Assembly (NCBI GenBank): GCA_903838675.1
Contig: CAILZI010000081.1
Span: forward strand, 1 to 64,000
DNA from: an uncultured Verrucomicrobiota bacterium
GTDB taxonomy: Bacteria > Verrucomicrobiota > Verrucomicrobiia > Verrucomicrobiales > Verrucomicrobiaceae
DNA: 64,000 nucleotides
Direction: 5' to 3'
The notes under the pieces were generated by a model that was not told the DNA's origin, did not search any database, and saw only the letters and a program-made list of their open reading frames with translations. The position numbers and the translations under genes are program-made. This document shows, one piece after another, positions 53,485 through 62,797 of this stretch (position 1 is the stretch's first letter; every line of letters begins with the position of its first letter).

Positions 53485-53518
53485 TTGCCGATTTAATGGA
53501 CGAGTGTCCAATATATCG
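53485..53518 (+). promoter_or_regulatory. Shared tdh/kbl upstream block (operator candidate) at tdh
   Basis: TTGCC, then 8 bp, then the palindrome GGAC-GAGT-GTCC (53498-53509), then AATATATCG. The same layout occurs upstream of kbl (62758-62791), with 25 of 34 bases identical, including TTGCC, both palindrome arms and 8 of 9 bases at the right end. It lies 15 nt before the tdh ATG. Confidence 0.6.
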
Positions 53519-53533
53519 TCATAACCAATCACC

Positions 53534-54562
53534 ATGAAAGCACTCGTCAAGGCACGGTCTGAACGCGGTCTCTGGCTCCAGGATGTCCCGGAGCCGCAAG
53601 TCGGCATCAATGATGTCCTCATCAAGGTTCACAAGACCGGCATCTGCGGCACGGATCTGCACATCTACAAATGGGATGCCTGGGCGCAGAAGACGATCCC
53701 GGTGCCGATGGTCGTGGGACATGAATTTGTGGGGGAGGTCGTAGCCGTCGGTTCGAACGTGAATGACTTCCATCCAGGTGAGATTGTCAGTGCCGAGGGA
53801 CATGTGGTGTGTGGCCGCTGCCGCAACTGCCTCGCGGGGCGGCGTCACCTTTGCAAAGACACCGTCGGCATCGGTGTGAACCGTACTGGAGCCTTTGCCG
53901 AATACATCAGCGTGCCGATGACCAACGTCTGGCATCATCGCGACGGCGTGGATGAAGAAGTTGCGAGCATCTTTGATCCCTTTGGCAATGCCGTGCATAC
54001 GGCGCTGGCATTTGAATGCCTCGGCGAGGATGTGCTCATCACGGGCGCTGGGCCCATCGGCATCATGGCCATCCCCGTCGTGAAACATGCCGGGGCGCGC
54101 CACGTCGTCATCACGGACGTCAACGAGTATCGTCTCAATCTGGCGCGCCAGATGGGTGCGACACGTGCGGTGAACGTGACGACCGAGAAGATCGAAGACG
54201 TGCAGAAACAGCTTGGCATGAAAGAGGGTTTCGATGTCGGCCTCGAAATGAGCGGCAATGCCGCCGCCTTCCGCAGCATGATCGACAACATGTGCCACGG
54301 AGGCAAGATCGCCATGCTCGGCATTCCCAGCGAGCAGATCGCAATCGACTGGAACAAGGTGATCTTCAACATGCTCACCATCCACGGCATCTATGGCCGC
54401 GAAATGTATGAGACCTGGTATCAGATGAGCGTGATGCTCGAAAGCGGCCTCAACATCAAGCCCGTCATCACGCATCGATACCACTTCACCGAATTCGAAA
54501 AAGGCTTTGCCGCGATGGAGTCCGGCAACTGCGGCAAAGTAGTGCTCGACTGGTCGGCATGA
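53534..54562 (+). CDS. tdh: L-threonine 3-dehydrogenase
   Basis: A 342-residue zinc alcohol dehydrogenase-type enzyme that oxidises threonine to 2-amino-3-ketobutyrate. The catalytic zinc ligands are Cys38, His63 and Glu64 ([17 protein letters not shown]). The structural zinc cysteines are 93, 96, 99 and 107 ([15 protein letters not shown]). NAD binding is at [10 protein letters not shown], and the length and residue numbers match known Tdh proteins. Its metabolic partner kbl is not adjacent but lies 8.2 kb downstream in the same orientation with a related upstream block. The next gene, on the other strand, is a GntR/LacI-type regulator. Confidence 0.95.
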   Translation: MKALVKARSERGLWLQDVPEPQVGINDVLIKVHKTGICGTDLHIYKWDAWAQKTIPVPMVVGHEFVGEVVAVGSNVNDFHPGEIVSAEGHVVCGRCRNCLAGRRHLCKDTVGIGVNRTGAFAEYISVPMTNVWHHRDGVDEEVASIFDPFGNAVHTALAFECLGEDVLITGAGPIGIMAIPVVKHAGARHVVITDVNEYRLNLARQMGATRAVNVTTEKIEDVQKQLGMKEGFDVGLEMSGNAAAFRSMIDNMCHGGKIAMLGIPSEQIAIDWNKVIFNMLTIHGIYGREMYETWYQMSVMLESGLNIKPVITHRYHFTEFEKGFAAMESGNCGKVVLDWSA

Positions 54563-54575
54563 TTGAACGGCTTGC

Positions 54576-55655
54576 TCACCGCTTTTTCACCGGACCGACC
54601 GTCGCACCCATTACAAACTTGGAATAGACCACACAGGCTTCCTTGTCCTCCAGTCCGGTTTGGACTGCTTTCACCCAGCGAAGGATGCGTTTCAAGTGAG
54701 CGTAGGGAGGCCATTGATAGTAGGCCAGCTCAGGCTGCTGAAATTGAAGCACGGCATCTGGTACGAGATTGACCAGCGACACATCTACTGGCACCCGCAG
54801 GCCCATTTCCGCCAGTATGAGGCGTCCGCCGGCACAGTAGGAAGGTTCGGTGAAGATGAAAGCTGTGGGCGGGGTGGCAAAGAAGAGCGCCTTCATCAAA
54901 CTCTCAAACCCTTCAGCGGTTGGCTCCCAGTCTGGCAAATTGTAAGCCGTCGCAGGCAGGCCGTGGTGCTTGAGACGCGCCAGAAAAGCACTGGCCGCGA
55001 GAGAGGGCGTGGGATGCCGCCAGGCCTCCGGCGCGATGAAGACGATGCGCGAATGCTCGAGTGCGACCAGGGCATCGACACACTCCTCGCTGGCTACCGC
55101 GAAGTCCGTGCGCGAGCTGGCCATGTCGAGGCCCTGCATGCGACCGCCCAGCGCGAGGGCTGGGACAGTTGTGTCAACGAACCAATCGAGCACCTGCTGC
55201 GTGCCCTCATAGACGATCCAGGCATCGGCCTCAATCGCGGCCACGTGCCGGGCAAGCCGACGTATGCAGTTGGGCAGGACATAGGAGATTTGATCGCAGA
55301 TGATGCAGACGTGGCCTTCTGTTTCGAGCGCGTTCTTGATGACGAGGAGCAGGCGCTGCGTGCGCGAATTGTCCTCCAGAAAGGGAAGAGACGTCAGAAT
55401 GGCGATGCGGAGGGTGCGCTTTTTTTGAATTCGGCGCGTCATGATCTTGCGCGATCTGCCCGCGCCGTTGTCCTGCAGACTGCCCTCGCTCTCCAGCAGC
55501 CGGAGCGCCGCGCGCACCGTGTCTTTGGACACGTCCAGTTCGGAAGCCAATGCCAGAACACCGGGCAGCAGCCCGCGCCAGCGGCCGGTGCGAAAGCCGT
55601 TGCGCAAATGTTCGGCGGTGATCTCCACGAGGCTCTGACGGCGGACGCGCTGCAT
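54576..55655 (-). CDS. GntR-type regulator with LacI-like sensor domain
   Basis: A 359-residue regulator. The N-terminal winged helix (ITAEHLRNGFRTGRWRG, LASELDVSKDTVRAALRLLESEG) is GntR-type. Residues about 85-355 resemble a LacI/periplasmic-binding sensor (LRIAILTSLPFLEDNSRTQR, ADAWIVYEG, VPALALGGRM, PPTAFIFTEPSYCAGGRLIL, VDVSLVNLVPD). The sensor suggests a sugar or amino-acid effector. It is convergent with tdh, with 13 bp between stops. A degenerate copy of the tdh/kbl block lies at 55671-55686, just upstream of the chosen start; with an earlier ATG at 55694 the site would fall inside the gene. Confidence 0.88.
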   Translation of the reverse strand: MQRVRRQSLVEITAEHLRNGFRTGRWRGLLPGVLALASELDVSKDTVRAALRLLESEGSLQDNGAGRSRKIMTRRIQKKRTLRIAILTSLPFLEDNSRTQRLLLVIKNALETEGHVCIICDQISYVLPNCIRRLARHVAAIEADAWIVYEGTQQVLDWFVDTTVPALALGGRMQGLDMASSRTDFAVASEECVDALVALEHSRIVFIAPEAWRHPTPSLAASAFLARLKHHGLPATAYNLPDWEPTAEGFESLMKALFFATPPTAFIFTEPSYCAGGRLILAEMGLRVPVDVSLVNLVPDAVLQFQQPELAYYQWPPYAHLKRILRWVKAVQTGLEDKEACVVYSKFVMGATVGPVKKR

Positions 55656-55670
55656 GACTTGAACTGGTCG

Positions 55671-55686
55671 GTTCATTCGTCCAGTA
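55671..55686. promoter_or_regulatory. Degenerate copy of the tdh/kbl operator at the GntR-type regulator
   Basis: GTTCATTCGTCCAGTA matches GGACATGCGTCCAGTA at kbl in 13 of 16 positions; on the other strand GGACGAATGAAC matches the tdh palindrome in 9 of 12. It lies between the regulator and the divergent autotransporter-repeat gene. Confidence 0.45.
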
Positions 55687-55752
55687 GTCAACAATTATGG
55701 CGGGATTGGCACAAGCTCTTGGAGCGTGTGTTGCTAATAAGCTGGCACCCCT

Positions 55753-58700
55753 ATGAAAACTAATTCGCCTTCCGCCTGGTTGGGCGTGCCACTGAAACGT
55801 ACCCTGTTATTGCTGCTTTGCGCAGTGTTTATTCATGTTCAAATGCCAGCCGCCACGATCACCTGGTCGGGTGCCACGAATGGCTGGAGCACGAATACAA
55901 ACTGGGCGGGCGGCGTGCTCCCTGCTTCGGGCGACTCTCTCGTCTTCGACGTCACCGGCGCAGGCGGCCTGAGCCTGAACAACAATCTGACAAGCTCCGT
56001 CTTCAACATCGCCGGGATCACCTTCACCGCGAATGCCGGAGCCTACGTCATCGGCGGTGCCGCTCCTGCCACGGTCAACACCGGCAATGCTTTCGTCCTC
56101 ACCGGGAGCGTGATCAACAGCAGCACGGCGCTCGAAACGATCAATGCCCCGTTCAGCATGACGGCGGTGCAGACTTTCAACGCGAGTGCTGGAAGTATCA
56201 GTCTCGGCGGCGTGGTGAGCGGGACGGGAGGCATCGCAAAGACTGGTGCCAACACGCTGTCCATCGCGGGTCTGAATTCCTTCTCCGGCGGCACGACTCT
56301 CTCTGCGGGCACCCTGAGGGTGAGCACTGCATTGGCGCTCGGCACCGGTGCCCTCACGGTCAGTGGGTCATCCACCCTGGGAACAATCATCGGAGGCGGG
56401 ACTGCCTTGCTCTCCAATGCCACGAGCATCGGGTCCGGCATCGCACTTTCATTGGACGGTGGAAATGCGGACTTGTTCCTGACCGGAGTTATTTCCGGTG
56501 CTGGAAGTCTCAAGGCAACTTCCGGCGGCAATGTCTTCCTCTTCAATACGGCAAACAGCTTCAGCGGAGGCACCAGCCTGACCGGGACGGGCATCTTGTT
56601 TGGCACCGCGATTGGCAACACCGGCTCGAATGGCAGCTTTGGCGCTGCGAACACGATTACGATCGCGAGTAGTTCCGCGCTGGGCTACCTGGGCGCTGGT
56701 GAAACCAGCAACCGCAACATCAACTTCTCCACCACCAATGGCGGCACCTTCACCAACAACGCAGCGAGCAGCAGCACGAGTGCGCTGACTCTTTCGAGCG
56801 TGACCACCGCCAACCTCTCCATGGGGGTGGCGTTCAATGGCGGCTCCGACACCGTGATCAATGGCGGCATCACGGGCAATTCCAGCACGCTGAACTTCAA
56901 CAAAGGCGGGACCGGAACCCTCACGGTGAACGGCAATATTTCAGGCACCGCGAGCAACATCCGCGCCCAGGGAGGCGTGCTCATCCTCAATGGATCGACC
57001 ACGAGCAATGAAACCATCGTAACACAGCGCACCGCGACCGGCGGCGGCGTGATTCAGTTTGGCGGCAGTTCTGCGATCAAGACGACGGATGTGGGCACCA
57101 ATAATTTGCTGGGCGGCTGGGCTACGTGGAACGGGACCGACTGGGCCTCTGGCTCCGGCACGGCCGTGGTGTCCTTCAACGGCACCTATACTTCAGACAC
57201 CTGGGCTGCGAACAACAACACGGATGTGACCATGAGCTCTGCTCCCACTTCGGGCTCGACCACTTACAGCCTGCGCTTTAACACGGCAGGGGCCTACACC
57301 CTCACGCTTACCGGGACCAATGTGATCACCAGCGGTGGCATCCTCGTCACCAGCGGGGTGGGTGCCAACTCCTCGACCATCACCGGCGGCACTCTGGAAG
57401 GCGCCAGCAGCTCGGACTTGGTGATCAACAACTTCAATACGGCGGGCGGACTGACCATTGCCTCCATCATCGCGAACAACACCGCAGCGACCGTTCTGAC
57501 CGTGACGGGGCCTGGTACGACGACCCTCACCTCAGCCGCCAATACTTACACCGGCACCACTTACGTCGAAGGCGGGGCCACCCTGATCGTGAACAACGGA
57601 AATAACTTGGGGAAAGTTTATTCGGTCGCGGCGGACAGCACCCTGAAACTTGGGAATGGAGTCGGGGGTTACAGCTATGGTGTGACGGTCAGCGGGGCAG
57701 GGACGGCAGCCACAACAGGGCTCTACCTCAATGGCGGTCAAAACTATGTATTTTCGAGTTCGTTGAATCTTTTGGGCGCGCCGACGACCATCCGCACTTA
57801 CGGCACAGGCAATGCCAGTTTAGGAGGATTCGACTATAGTTCTAATCACTTGGTCGTGGCCGACACTGCCTCAGGTTCGGTCATTGCATCCACAGTGAAC
57901 TTTGGTTCAGGAAGCTTCGGTTACGTGATGAATGTAGCTGAAGGTGCCAATACAGCCACGGGAGACCTGACCATTAACGGGGTGATGAGCGGGAACAATA
58001 GCTCAAGTGGAGCCACGCCGACGGGTGCTGGATTCAGGGTGGAATATCAGGTGAACAGAAGCGGTGTCACCGGTTCTGTCCTCCTCACGGGTGCGAGTAC
58101 TTATTCCACCGGCATGTGGGTTCACAGCGGTTCCATCATCCTTTCGGGCGGAGACAACCGGCTGCCTACCGCATCTTCATTGGCTCTGGGTGACGGTGCC
58201 AATAATGCGCAACTCGTGCTCAACGGCATATCACAGACGCTGGCCGCTGTCTTCGTCAGCGGCACCGGGACCGGCAATGCGGTCGTGGGCGGCTCATCCA
58301 CCACCTCGACCTTGACGCTGAGCAATGCGAGCAACACCACCTATGCTGGAATGATCGGTGGTGTGAGTGCCAACGCCAACAACATCGGCCTGACCAAAGC
58401 AGGCGCGGGCACGCTCACCGTGACCGGCAACAACACCTACACCGGCAGCACGGTGGTGAGCGCAGGCGCACTCGAGGTTGGCAGTGCTGGTGTTGGATCC
58501 ACGGGCTCAGGAGCTGTGACCGTACAAACAGGCAGCACGATCCTGGGCACCGGCAGTGTGCATGGCAGCAGCTTCACCGCCCAAAGCGGCAGCACCGTTT
58601 ATGCCGGGGACGGGACCGCGCAGGCAAACTATGGCACGCTGAGCTTCACGCCGGTGTCAGGCAGCGGCAGCTTTAACTTTCAAAGCGGCAGCAGCGTCAT

Positions 58701-59103
58701 CCTCGGCATCAATCCTGGCGGCACGGGTGATCTGCTGAGCTTTAACGGCCTCACCGCTGGCACGCTGCTTTTCAACGGCAACCTTCAGGTAACGGCGAGC
58801 GGCTATACACCGACATCGGTGCAGACCTTCAAGCTGCTGGACTGGTCGAATCTCTCGACGATCACGTTTGCCAGCGAATACAGCTCCAGCTCTTACACAG
58901 GCTACCTGCTGGGCAATGGCGATGACAACAAAGGCTTTGACCTGCCCGACATCTCCGCCTCCGGGTATGCCTGGGACATCAGCCAGTTCACAACCAATGG
59001 CACCATAAGCACGGTGTTACTTGTGCCTGAGCCGTCCCGAGTGTTGCTGTTCATGGCTGCTGGCTTTGTTTTAATCATGCGCCGCCGGCCCGCTTGGACT
59101 TAA
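55753..59103 (+). CDS. Autotransporter-associated beta-strand repeat protein with PEP-CTERM tail
   Basis: A 1116-residue secreted protein. After the signal peptide (TLLLLLCAVFIHVQMPAA), it begins TITWSGATNGWSTNTNWAGG, a typical opening. The body is made of Gly/Thr/Ser/Asn-rich beta-helix repeats, with the classic units GTGGIAKTGANTLSIAGLNS and GLTKAGAGTLTVTGNNTYTG. The C-terminus VPEPSRVLLFMAAGFVLIMRR is a PEP-CTERM sorting signal: motif, membrane helix and basic end. It is probably anchored and displayed on the surface by an exosortase not in this window. It is divergent from the GntR-type regulator and followed by a LysR gene. Confidence 0.9.
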   Translation: MKTNSPSAWLGVPLKRTLLLLLCAVFIHVQMPAATITWSGATNGWSTNTNWAGGVLPASGDSLVFDVTGAGGLSLNNNLTSSVFNIAGITFTANAGAYVIGGAAPATVNTGNAFVLTGSVINSSTALETINAPFSMTAVQTFNASAGSISLGGVVSGTGGIAKTGANTLSIAGLNSFSGGTTLSAGTLRVSTALALGTGALTVSGSSTLGTIIGGGTALLSNATSIGSGIALSLDGGNADLFLTGVISGAGSLKATSGGNVFLFNTANSFSGGTSLTGTGILFGTAIGNTGSNGSFGAANTITIASSSALGYLGAGETSNRNINFSTTNGGTFTNNAASSSTSALTLSSVTTANLSMGVAFNGGSDTVINGGITGNSSTLNFNKGGTGTLTVNGNISGTASNIRAQGGVLILNGSTTSNETIVTQRTATGGGVIQFGGSSAIKTTDVGTNNLLGGWATWNGTDWASGSGTAVVSFNGTYTSDTWAANNNTDVTMSSAPTSGSTTYSLRFNTAGAYTLTLTGTNVITSGGILVTSGVGANSSTITGGTLEGASSSDLVINNFNTAGGLTIASIIANNTAATVLTVTGPGTTTLTSAANTYTGTTYVEGGATLIVNNGNNLGKVYSVAADSTLKLGNGVGGYSYGVTVSGAGTAATTGLYLNGGQNYVFSSSLNLLGAPTTIRTYGTGNASLGGFDYSSNHLVVADTASGSVIASTVNFGSGSFGYVMNVAEGANTATGDLTINGVMSGNNSSSGATPTGAGFRVEYQVNRSGVTGSVLLTGASTYSTGMWVHSGSIILSGGDNRLPTASSLALGDGANNAQLVLNGISQTLAAVFVSGTGTGNAVVGGSSTTSTLTLSNASNTTYAGMIGGVSANANNIGLTKAGAGTLTVTGNNTYTGSTVVSAGALEVGSAGVGSTGSGAVTVQTGSTILGTGSVHGSSFTAQSGSTVYAGDGTAQANYGTLSFTPVSGSGSFNFQSGSSVILGINPGGTGDLLSFNGLTAGTLLFNGNLQVTASGYTPTSVQTFKLLDWSNLSTITFASEYSSSSYTGYLLGNGDDNKGFDLPDISASGYAWDISQFTTNGTISTVLLVPEPSRVLLFMAAGFVLIMRRRPAWT

Positions 59104-59135
59104 GATTCTTGTGAGGATCTCACATATCCGTTAGG

Positions 59136-60131
59136 ATGGACCTAATGATCAAAGTGAAACCCAATGCCACTCAAAGGATCGGTAAATCGGCCGATTCTCC
59201 TGCCCGCCGTTATTTCAAAGAGGTGCGTTTCCGGCAGATTCGTGCGCTGGTGGAATTGTCACGACAGGGCAGTTTTGCGGCAACTGCTGCAGCGATGGAT
59301 CTGGCCGTGCCTTCAGTATGGCAGCAGATTCGATCGTTGGAAGATGAATACGGTGTGCAATTTGTCGTGGCGGAAGGCTCCAAAGTATCACTTACAGACG
59401 ATGGTCGTGCGCTGGTGGATCTGGCAGCCCCCTTGGTGGAGTCCTTCGACGGCCTGCGGGCGATGTTTGAGGATCAGCGCAGCACCGCCGCCCGCACACT
59501 GACGGTCGTTGCTCCGTCGGCCATGCTTACTGGTGCGCTGAGGCGGCCCATCATTCTGTATCGTCAGAATCATCCGACGGTGAAACTCGTGCTGCTGGAC
59601 CGGCCCTCCTACCTGGCCAGGCAGGTCATTCAGCAGGATGAGGCGGATCTGGCGATCATGGGCATGGCCACAGGCGATGAAGCGATGCCTCAGTTCCAGT
59701 ACCAGCCGCTGGCACGCTATGCCTTTTATCTCATGTGTCCTGCGAACCATGCGCTGACGCGCGCGCGTCAGCTGACACTTGCCAACATCGTCACCCAGCC
59801 GTTGGTGCTGGCTCCGGAGGAAAGCAGTTCGCATCGGCAGATTCGTCAGGTGTTTGCCCAGGCCGGCCTGGCGGAACGCATGAACGTGACGGTGACGGCC
59901 ACGAATCGAGCGCTGCTGATGAACTATGTGGCCATTGGGTTCGGCATTGCCATCGGCACCAGCGCGGCGAGCGTGAAACCGCCGAAACGTGGAGCCGGAG
60001 AGGCTGAGGTGGTCGTGCGCGAAGTAGCCGCACTGTTTGGCCATGAGGAAGTCTTTCTCGTGCAGCGCAAAGGCCGTTTCGAGCCAGCGCATGTGCGGGC
60101 ATTTCGCGAACTGGTGCTGAAAGCTTTTTGA
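59136..60131 (+). CDS. LysR family transcriptional regulator
   Basis: A 331-residue protein. The HTH (VRFRQIRALVELSRQGSFAATAAAMDLAVPSVWQQIRSLEDEYGVQFV) begins near residue 30, after an unusually long basic leader. The effector domain (LTVVAPSAMLTGALRRPIILYRQNHPTVKLVLL, LAPEESSSHRQIRQVFAQAG) is LysR-type. An ATG at 59145 preceded by AGGATGG is an alternative start. Interlocking GGAT/ATCC inverted repeats lie at 59115-59137, over the start, and may be an autoregulatory site. It is the only LysR gene here; candidate targets are the downstream oxidoreductase and DUF3472 genes. Confidence 0.9.
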   Translation: MDLMIKVKPNATQRIGKSADSPARRYFKEVRFRQIRALVELSRQGSFAATAAAMDLAVPSVWQQIRSLEDEYGVQFVVAEGSKVSLTDDGRALVDLAAPLVESFDGLRAMFEDQRSTAARTLTVVAPSAMLTGALRRPIILYRQNHPTVKLVLLDRPSYLARQVIQQDEADLAIMGMATGDEAMPQFQYQPLARYAFYLMCPANHALTRARQLTLANIVTQPLVLAPEESSSHRQIRQVFAQAGLAERMNVTVTATNRALLMNYVAIGFGIAIGTSAASVKPPKRGAGEAEVVVREVAALFGHEEVFLVQRKGRFEPAHVRAFRELVLKAF

Positions 60132-60227
60132 TATGAGGGACACAACGCCATTAGTCAAAGACGAATGATTTACGAATGAGTTTAACATTTATGGCCGTCT
60201 GGCCAAAGCTGCGGCGCTGATCCTGCG

Positions 60228-61469
60228 TTGGTGCTGGTCCATTTAACCTACCCCTATCCATTCTTGAACCGACGCTCCTTTTTCCACGCCACCGGCCTGG
60301 CCACCTTTGCCAGCCAGCTGGCTGCGCAGACGCCCGCCGCGCCACCGCCACCTGCCTATACCGGGCCTGTCTTTAAAATCGGCAACATTGGCTGCGGCGG
60401 CCGAGGCACGTTTGTCTCGGGCATTCTGGCCGAGAACCCCGGCTTCAAGCTCAGCGCTGCCTGCGATTATTTCGAAGATCGCGTGAAGACCTTCGGGGAG
60501 AAATTCAGCATCGCCGCCGACCAGCAGTTCACCGGACTCGATGGCTACAAGAAGATGCTGGAGCACGTCGATGCCGTGGCCATTCACAGCCCTCCGTTTT
60601 TCCATGTGCAGCAGGCCATCGACGCCGTGGCGGTTGGAAAGCATGTGCTCATCGCGAAGCCGGTGGCGATCGATGTCGCCGGATGTGAGACAATCCGCCA
60701 ACTGGCGAAGGATGCTGCGGCCAAGGGCATCGTCGTGCTCGCCGATGTGCAGTGCCGTGGCGATGAATTCTTCCAGGAAGGCATGAAGCGCATTCACTGC
60801 GGTGGGATTGGTGATCTCATGTTCGGCGAATGTCACTACGAAGCCGATTTGATTCCGCTGCAAAGCGAAGCCGACGACACCGCCGAAGGCCGGCTGAAGA
60901 ACTGGATTCGTCATCGCGATCTGGCTGGCGACATCATCACCGAGCAGAACATCCACGCACTGGACATCGTGAGCTGGGCCTTTGGCCGACCTACACGCAT
61001 CAGCGGCACCTGCGGCCGTGGCGGGCGTCCTGACAATGTGGGGGATGTTTCAGACCACTTCGCCATCCTGTTCGAATTCACGAAAGGTGCGGTCACCTTC
61101 GCTTCGCGCCAGTACACCGCCTGGGGTTCGCCTTTCCTTTGCGATAATCGTTTCGTCGGTACCAAAGGCGCCTTCACCAGCAAGTTCGGCGGTCGCGTGA
61201 TGATTCGCGGCGGCAAAGACAACTTCTGGGGCGGTGGCGAGACGAAGAACCTCTACCGTGCTGGTTCGGTGAACAACGTCGAGTCCTTCCGCACGGCCAT
61301 CGCGGCCAAAGATCCGCAGGGCAACCCCACCATCGATGGTGCTGTGGAGACGACGCTGCTCACGCTCTTTGGCGAGCACGCCGCCAAGGCGGGACATTCG
61401 GTGACCTGGGATGAATTTGTCCGCGATGCCAAAGCCGTGAAGCCAGATTTGAATGGATTAAAATCATGA
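60228..61469 (+). CDS. Gfo/Idh/MocA family oxidoreductase, Tat-exported
   Basis: A 413-residue NAD(P)-dependent sugar oxidoreductase. The Rossmann motif is IGNIGCGGRGTFV, followed by AVAIHSPPFFHVQQAIDAV, GKHVLIAKPVAIDVAGCE and GGDIITE-like GDIITEQNIHALDIVSW. The N-terminus LNRRSFFHATGLATFASQLAA looks like a twin-arginine signal, so it may act in the periplasm like many PVC members. A TTG at 60264 directly before NRRSFF is an alternative start. It overlaps the DUF3472 gene by ATGA. Confidence 0.9.
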   Translation: MVLVHLTYPYPFLNRRSFFHATGLATFASQLAAQTPAAPPPPAYTGPVFKIGNIGCGGRGTFVSGILAENPGFKLSAACDYFEDRVKTFGEKFSIAADQQFTGLDGYKKMLEHVDAVAIHSPPFFHVQQAIDAVAVGKHVLIAKPVAIDVAGCETIRQLAKDAAAKGIVVLADVQCRGDEFFQEGMKRIHCGGIGDLMFGECHYEADLIPLQSEADDTAEGRLKNWIRHRDLAGDIITEQNIHALDIVSWAFGRPTRISGTCGRGGRPDNVGDVSDHFAILFEFTKGAVTFASRQYTAWGSPFLCDNRFVGTKGAFTSKFGGRVMIRGGKDNFWGGGETKNLYRAGSVNNVESFRTAIAAKDPQGNPTIDGAVETTLLTLFGEHAAKAGHSVTWDEFVRDAKAVKPDLNGLKS

Positions 61470-62704
61470 ACACCACCTCAATGACTCGTCTCGCAATTTT
61501 CAGTGCTGCATTCGGCCTGCTGGCCGCTGCACATGCTGAATTGAAAGTTCCGGCCTTTACTGCCTACGCTGAGCCCGACTCTGACGGAGTCACGATTTCA
61601 AAAGACAAGGGTATTGCCGGCTGGACGGACAAAAAGCAGCGGGTGCTGTGGTTTGGCGAGTTCAAATCGTCGGGGAAACTCAGCGCGGTCATCAAGGCTA
61701 AAGGAGAAGATGGGCGCAGCCTGCGGCTCACGGTCGGCGACCAAAGTAGTGAAGCTACGATCAAGAAAGGTGAGGCAGCTTTCGGTGAGTTTGAAATTAG
61801 CAAACCGGGATATGTTCGTTTTGAACTGGTCACACGCGGTGGTGCGGATGGCAAAGGTACGATCGATGTCCTGGTGCTCGACGGTCCTGCGAGCAAGGAT
61901 GCGCACTTCAATCTGGATCCGCGCCGCAACGCAGCCTCAGTGCACCTGTTCTACCCGACGCCCAAGGATGCTCAAGTGGCGATGTTTTACAACGAGGTCA
62001 CTGCGGTCGAGGATCCTGTCGCGACCTATTACATGGCCTGCGGCTTTACGCGCGGGTACTTTGGCATGCAGGTGAATTCGCTCAAGGAGAGGCGCATCAT
62101 CTTCTCCATTTGGGATGCTGGCACTGGCCAGAACGCGAAGGACCGCAGCAGCGTCTCTGCTGACAATCAGACGAAACTGATCGCAAAAGGGCCGGGTGTG
62201 GAGGCCGGCGTTTTCGGCAACGAAGGCACCGGCGGTCATTCTCATCTGGTCTATCCGTGGAAAACCGGGGAGGCTCAGAAGTTCGTCGTCACTGCAAAGC
62301 CTGACGGCGAACACACGACGTACAGCGGCTTCTGGTTTCATCCGGAAAAGAAGGCCTGGATGCTCATCGCGAGCTTTCGTGCACCGAAGGACGGGCAATA
62401 TCTGCGCGGACTCTATTCGTTCAGTGAGAACTTCGCCGGCCAGAACGGGCACCTGCAGCGCAAGGCGCTGTATGGTCCCCAGTGGATCGCGACCGCTGAT
62501 GGCAAATGGACCGAGCTTACCCAGGCCACCTTCAGCCACGATGGCACCGGCAAGGCAAATCGGCTGGACCGCTTCATGGGGGTGGAAGAAGGCAATTTTT
62601 TTCTCTCCCAAGGAGGCTTCGTGGAAGGCTACACCGAAATGCGCCAACCGTTTGACCGTCCGGCCACCGGCACTCCGCCAAAACTCGCGCTGCCCCGGTA
62701 TTGA
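61466..62704 (+). CDS. Secreted DUF3472 family protein
   Basis: A 412-residue protein with signal peptide MTRLAIFSAAFGLLAAAHA. Residues about 25-130 form a beta-sandwich module (FTAYAEPDSDGVTISKDKGIAGWTDKKQRVLWFGEF). The DUF3472 part (about 155-400) has HLFYPTPKDAQVAMFYNEVTAVEDPVATYYMACGFTRGYFGMQVNS, FSIWDAGTGQ and GTGGHSHLVYPW. The family is common in Bacteroidota and PVC bacteria beside glycan-degrading genes and has no established activity. It is translationally coupled to the Gfo/Idh gene. Confidence 0.88.
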   Translation: MNTTSMTRLAIFSAAFGLLAAAHAELKVPAFTAYAEPDSDGVTISKDKGIAGWTDKKQRVLWFGEFKSSGKLSAVIKAKGEDGRSLRLTVGDQSSEATIKKGEAAFGEFEISKPGYVRFELVTRGGADGKGTIDVLVLDGPASKDAHFNLDPRRNAASVHLFYPTPKDAQVAMFYNEVTAVEDPVATYYMACGFTRGYFGMQVNSLKERRIIFSIWDAGTGQNAKDRSSVSADNQTKLIAKGPGVEAGVFGNEGTGGHSHLVYPWKTGEAQKFVVTAKPDGEHTTYSGFWFHPEKKAWMLIASFRAPKDGQYLRGLYSFSENFAGQNGHLQRKALYGPQWIATADGKWTELTQATFSHDGTGKANRLDRFMGVEEGNFFLSQGGFVEGYTEMRQPFDRPATGTPPKLALPRY

Positions 62705-62757
62705 ACACGATAGCAGCAGATTAAGCGGCGGCGCAGTTTCTGACGTAAAATTCCTTG

Positions 62758-62791
62758 TTGCCAAAATACAGGACATGCGTCCAGTATATCG
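62758..62791 (+). promoter_or_regulatory. Shared tdh/kbl upstream block (operator candidate) at kbl
   Basis: TTGCC, 8 bp, the palindrome GGAC-ATGC-GTCC (62771-62782), then AGTATATCG. The geometry is the same as at tdh (53485-53518). It lies 6 nt before the kbl ATG, within the 93-bp gap after the DUF3472 gene. Confidence 0.6.
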
Positions 62792-62797
62792 GCAGAC

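Noticed and set aside
55753..59103. Repetitive GGC/ACC-rich sequence that at first suggests a tandem repeat or CRISPR-like array.
   Set aside because: The repeats are imperfect, vary in length and encode beta-strand units of one long protein; there are no constant repeats with unique spacers.
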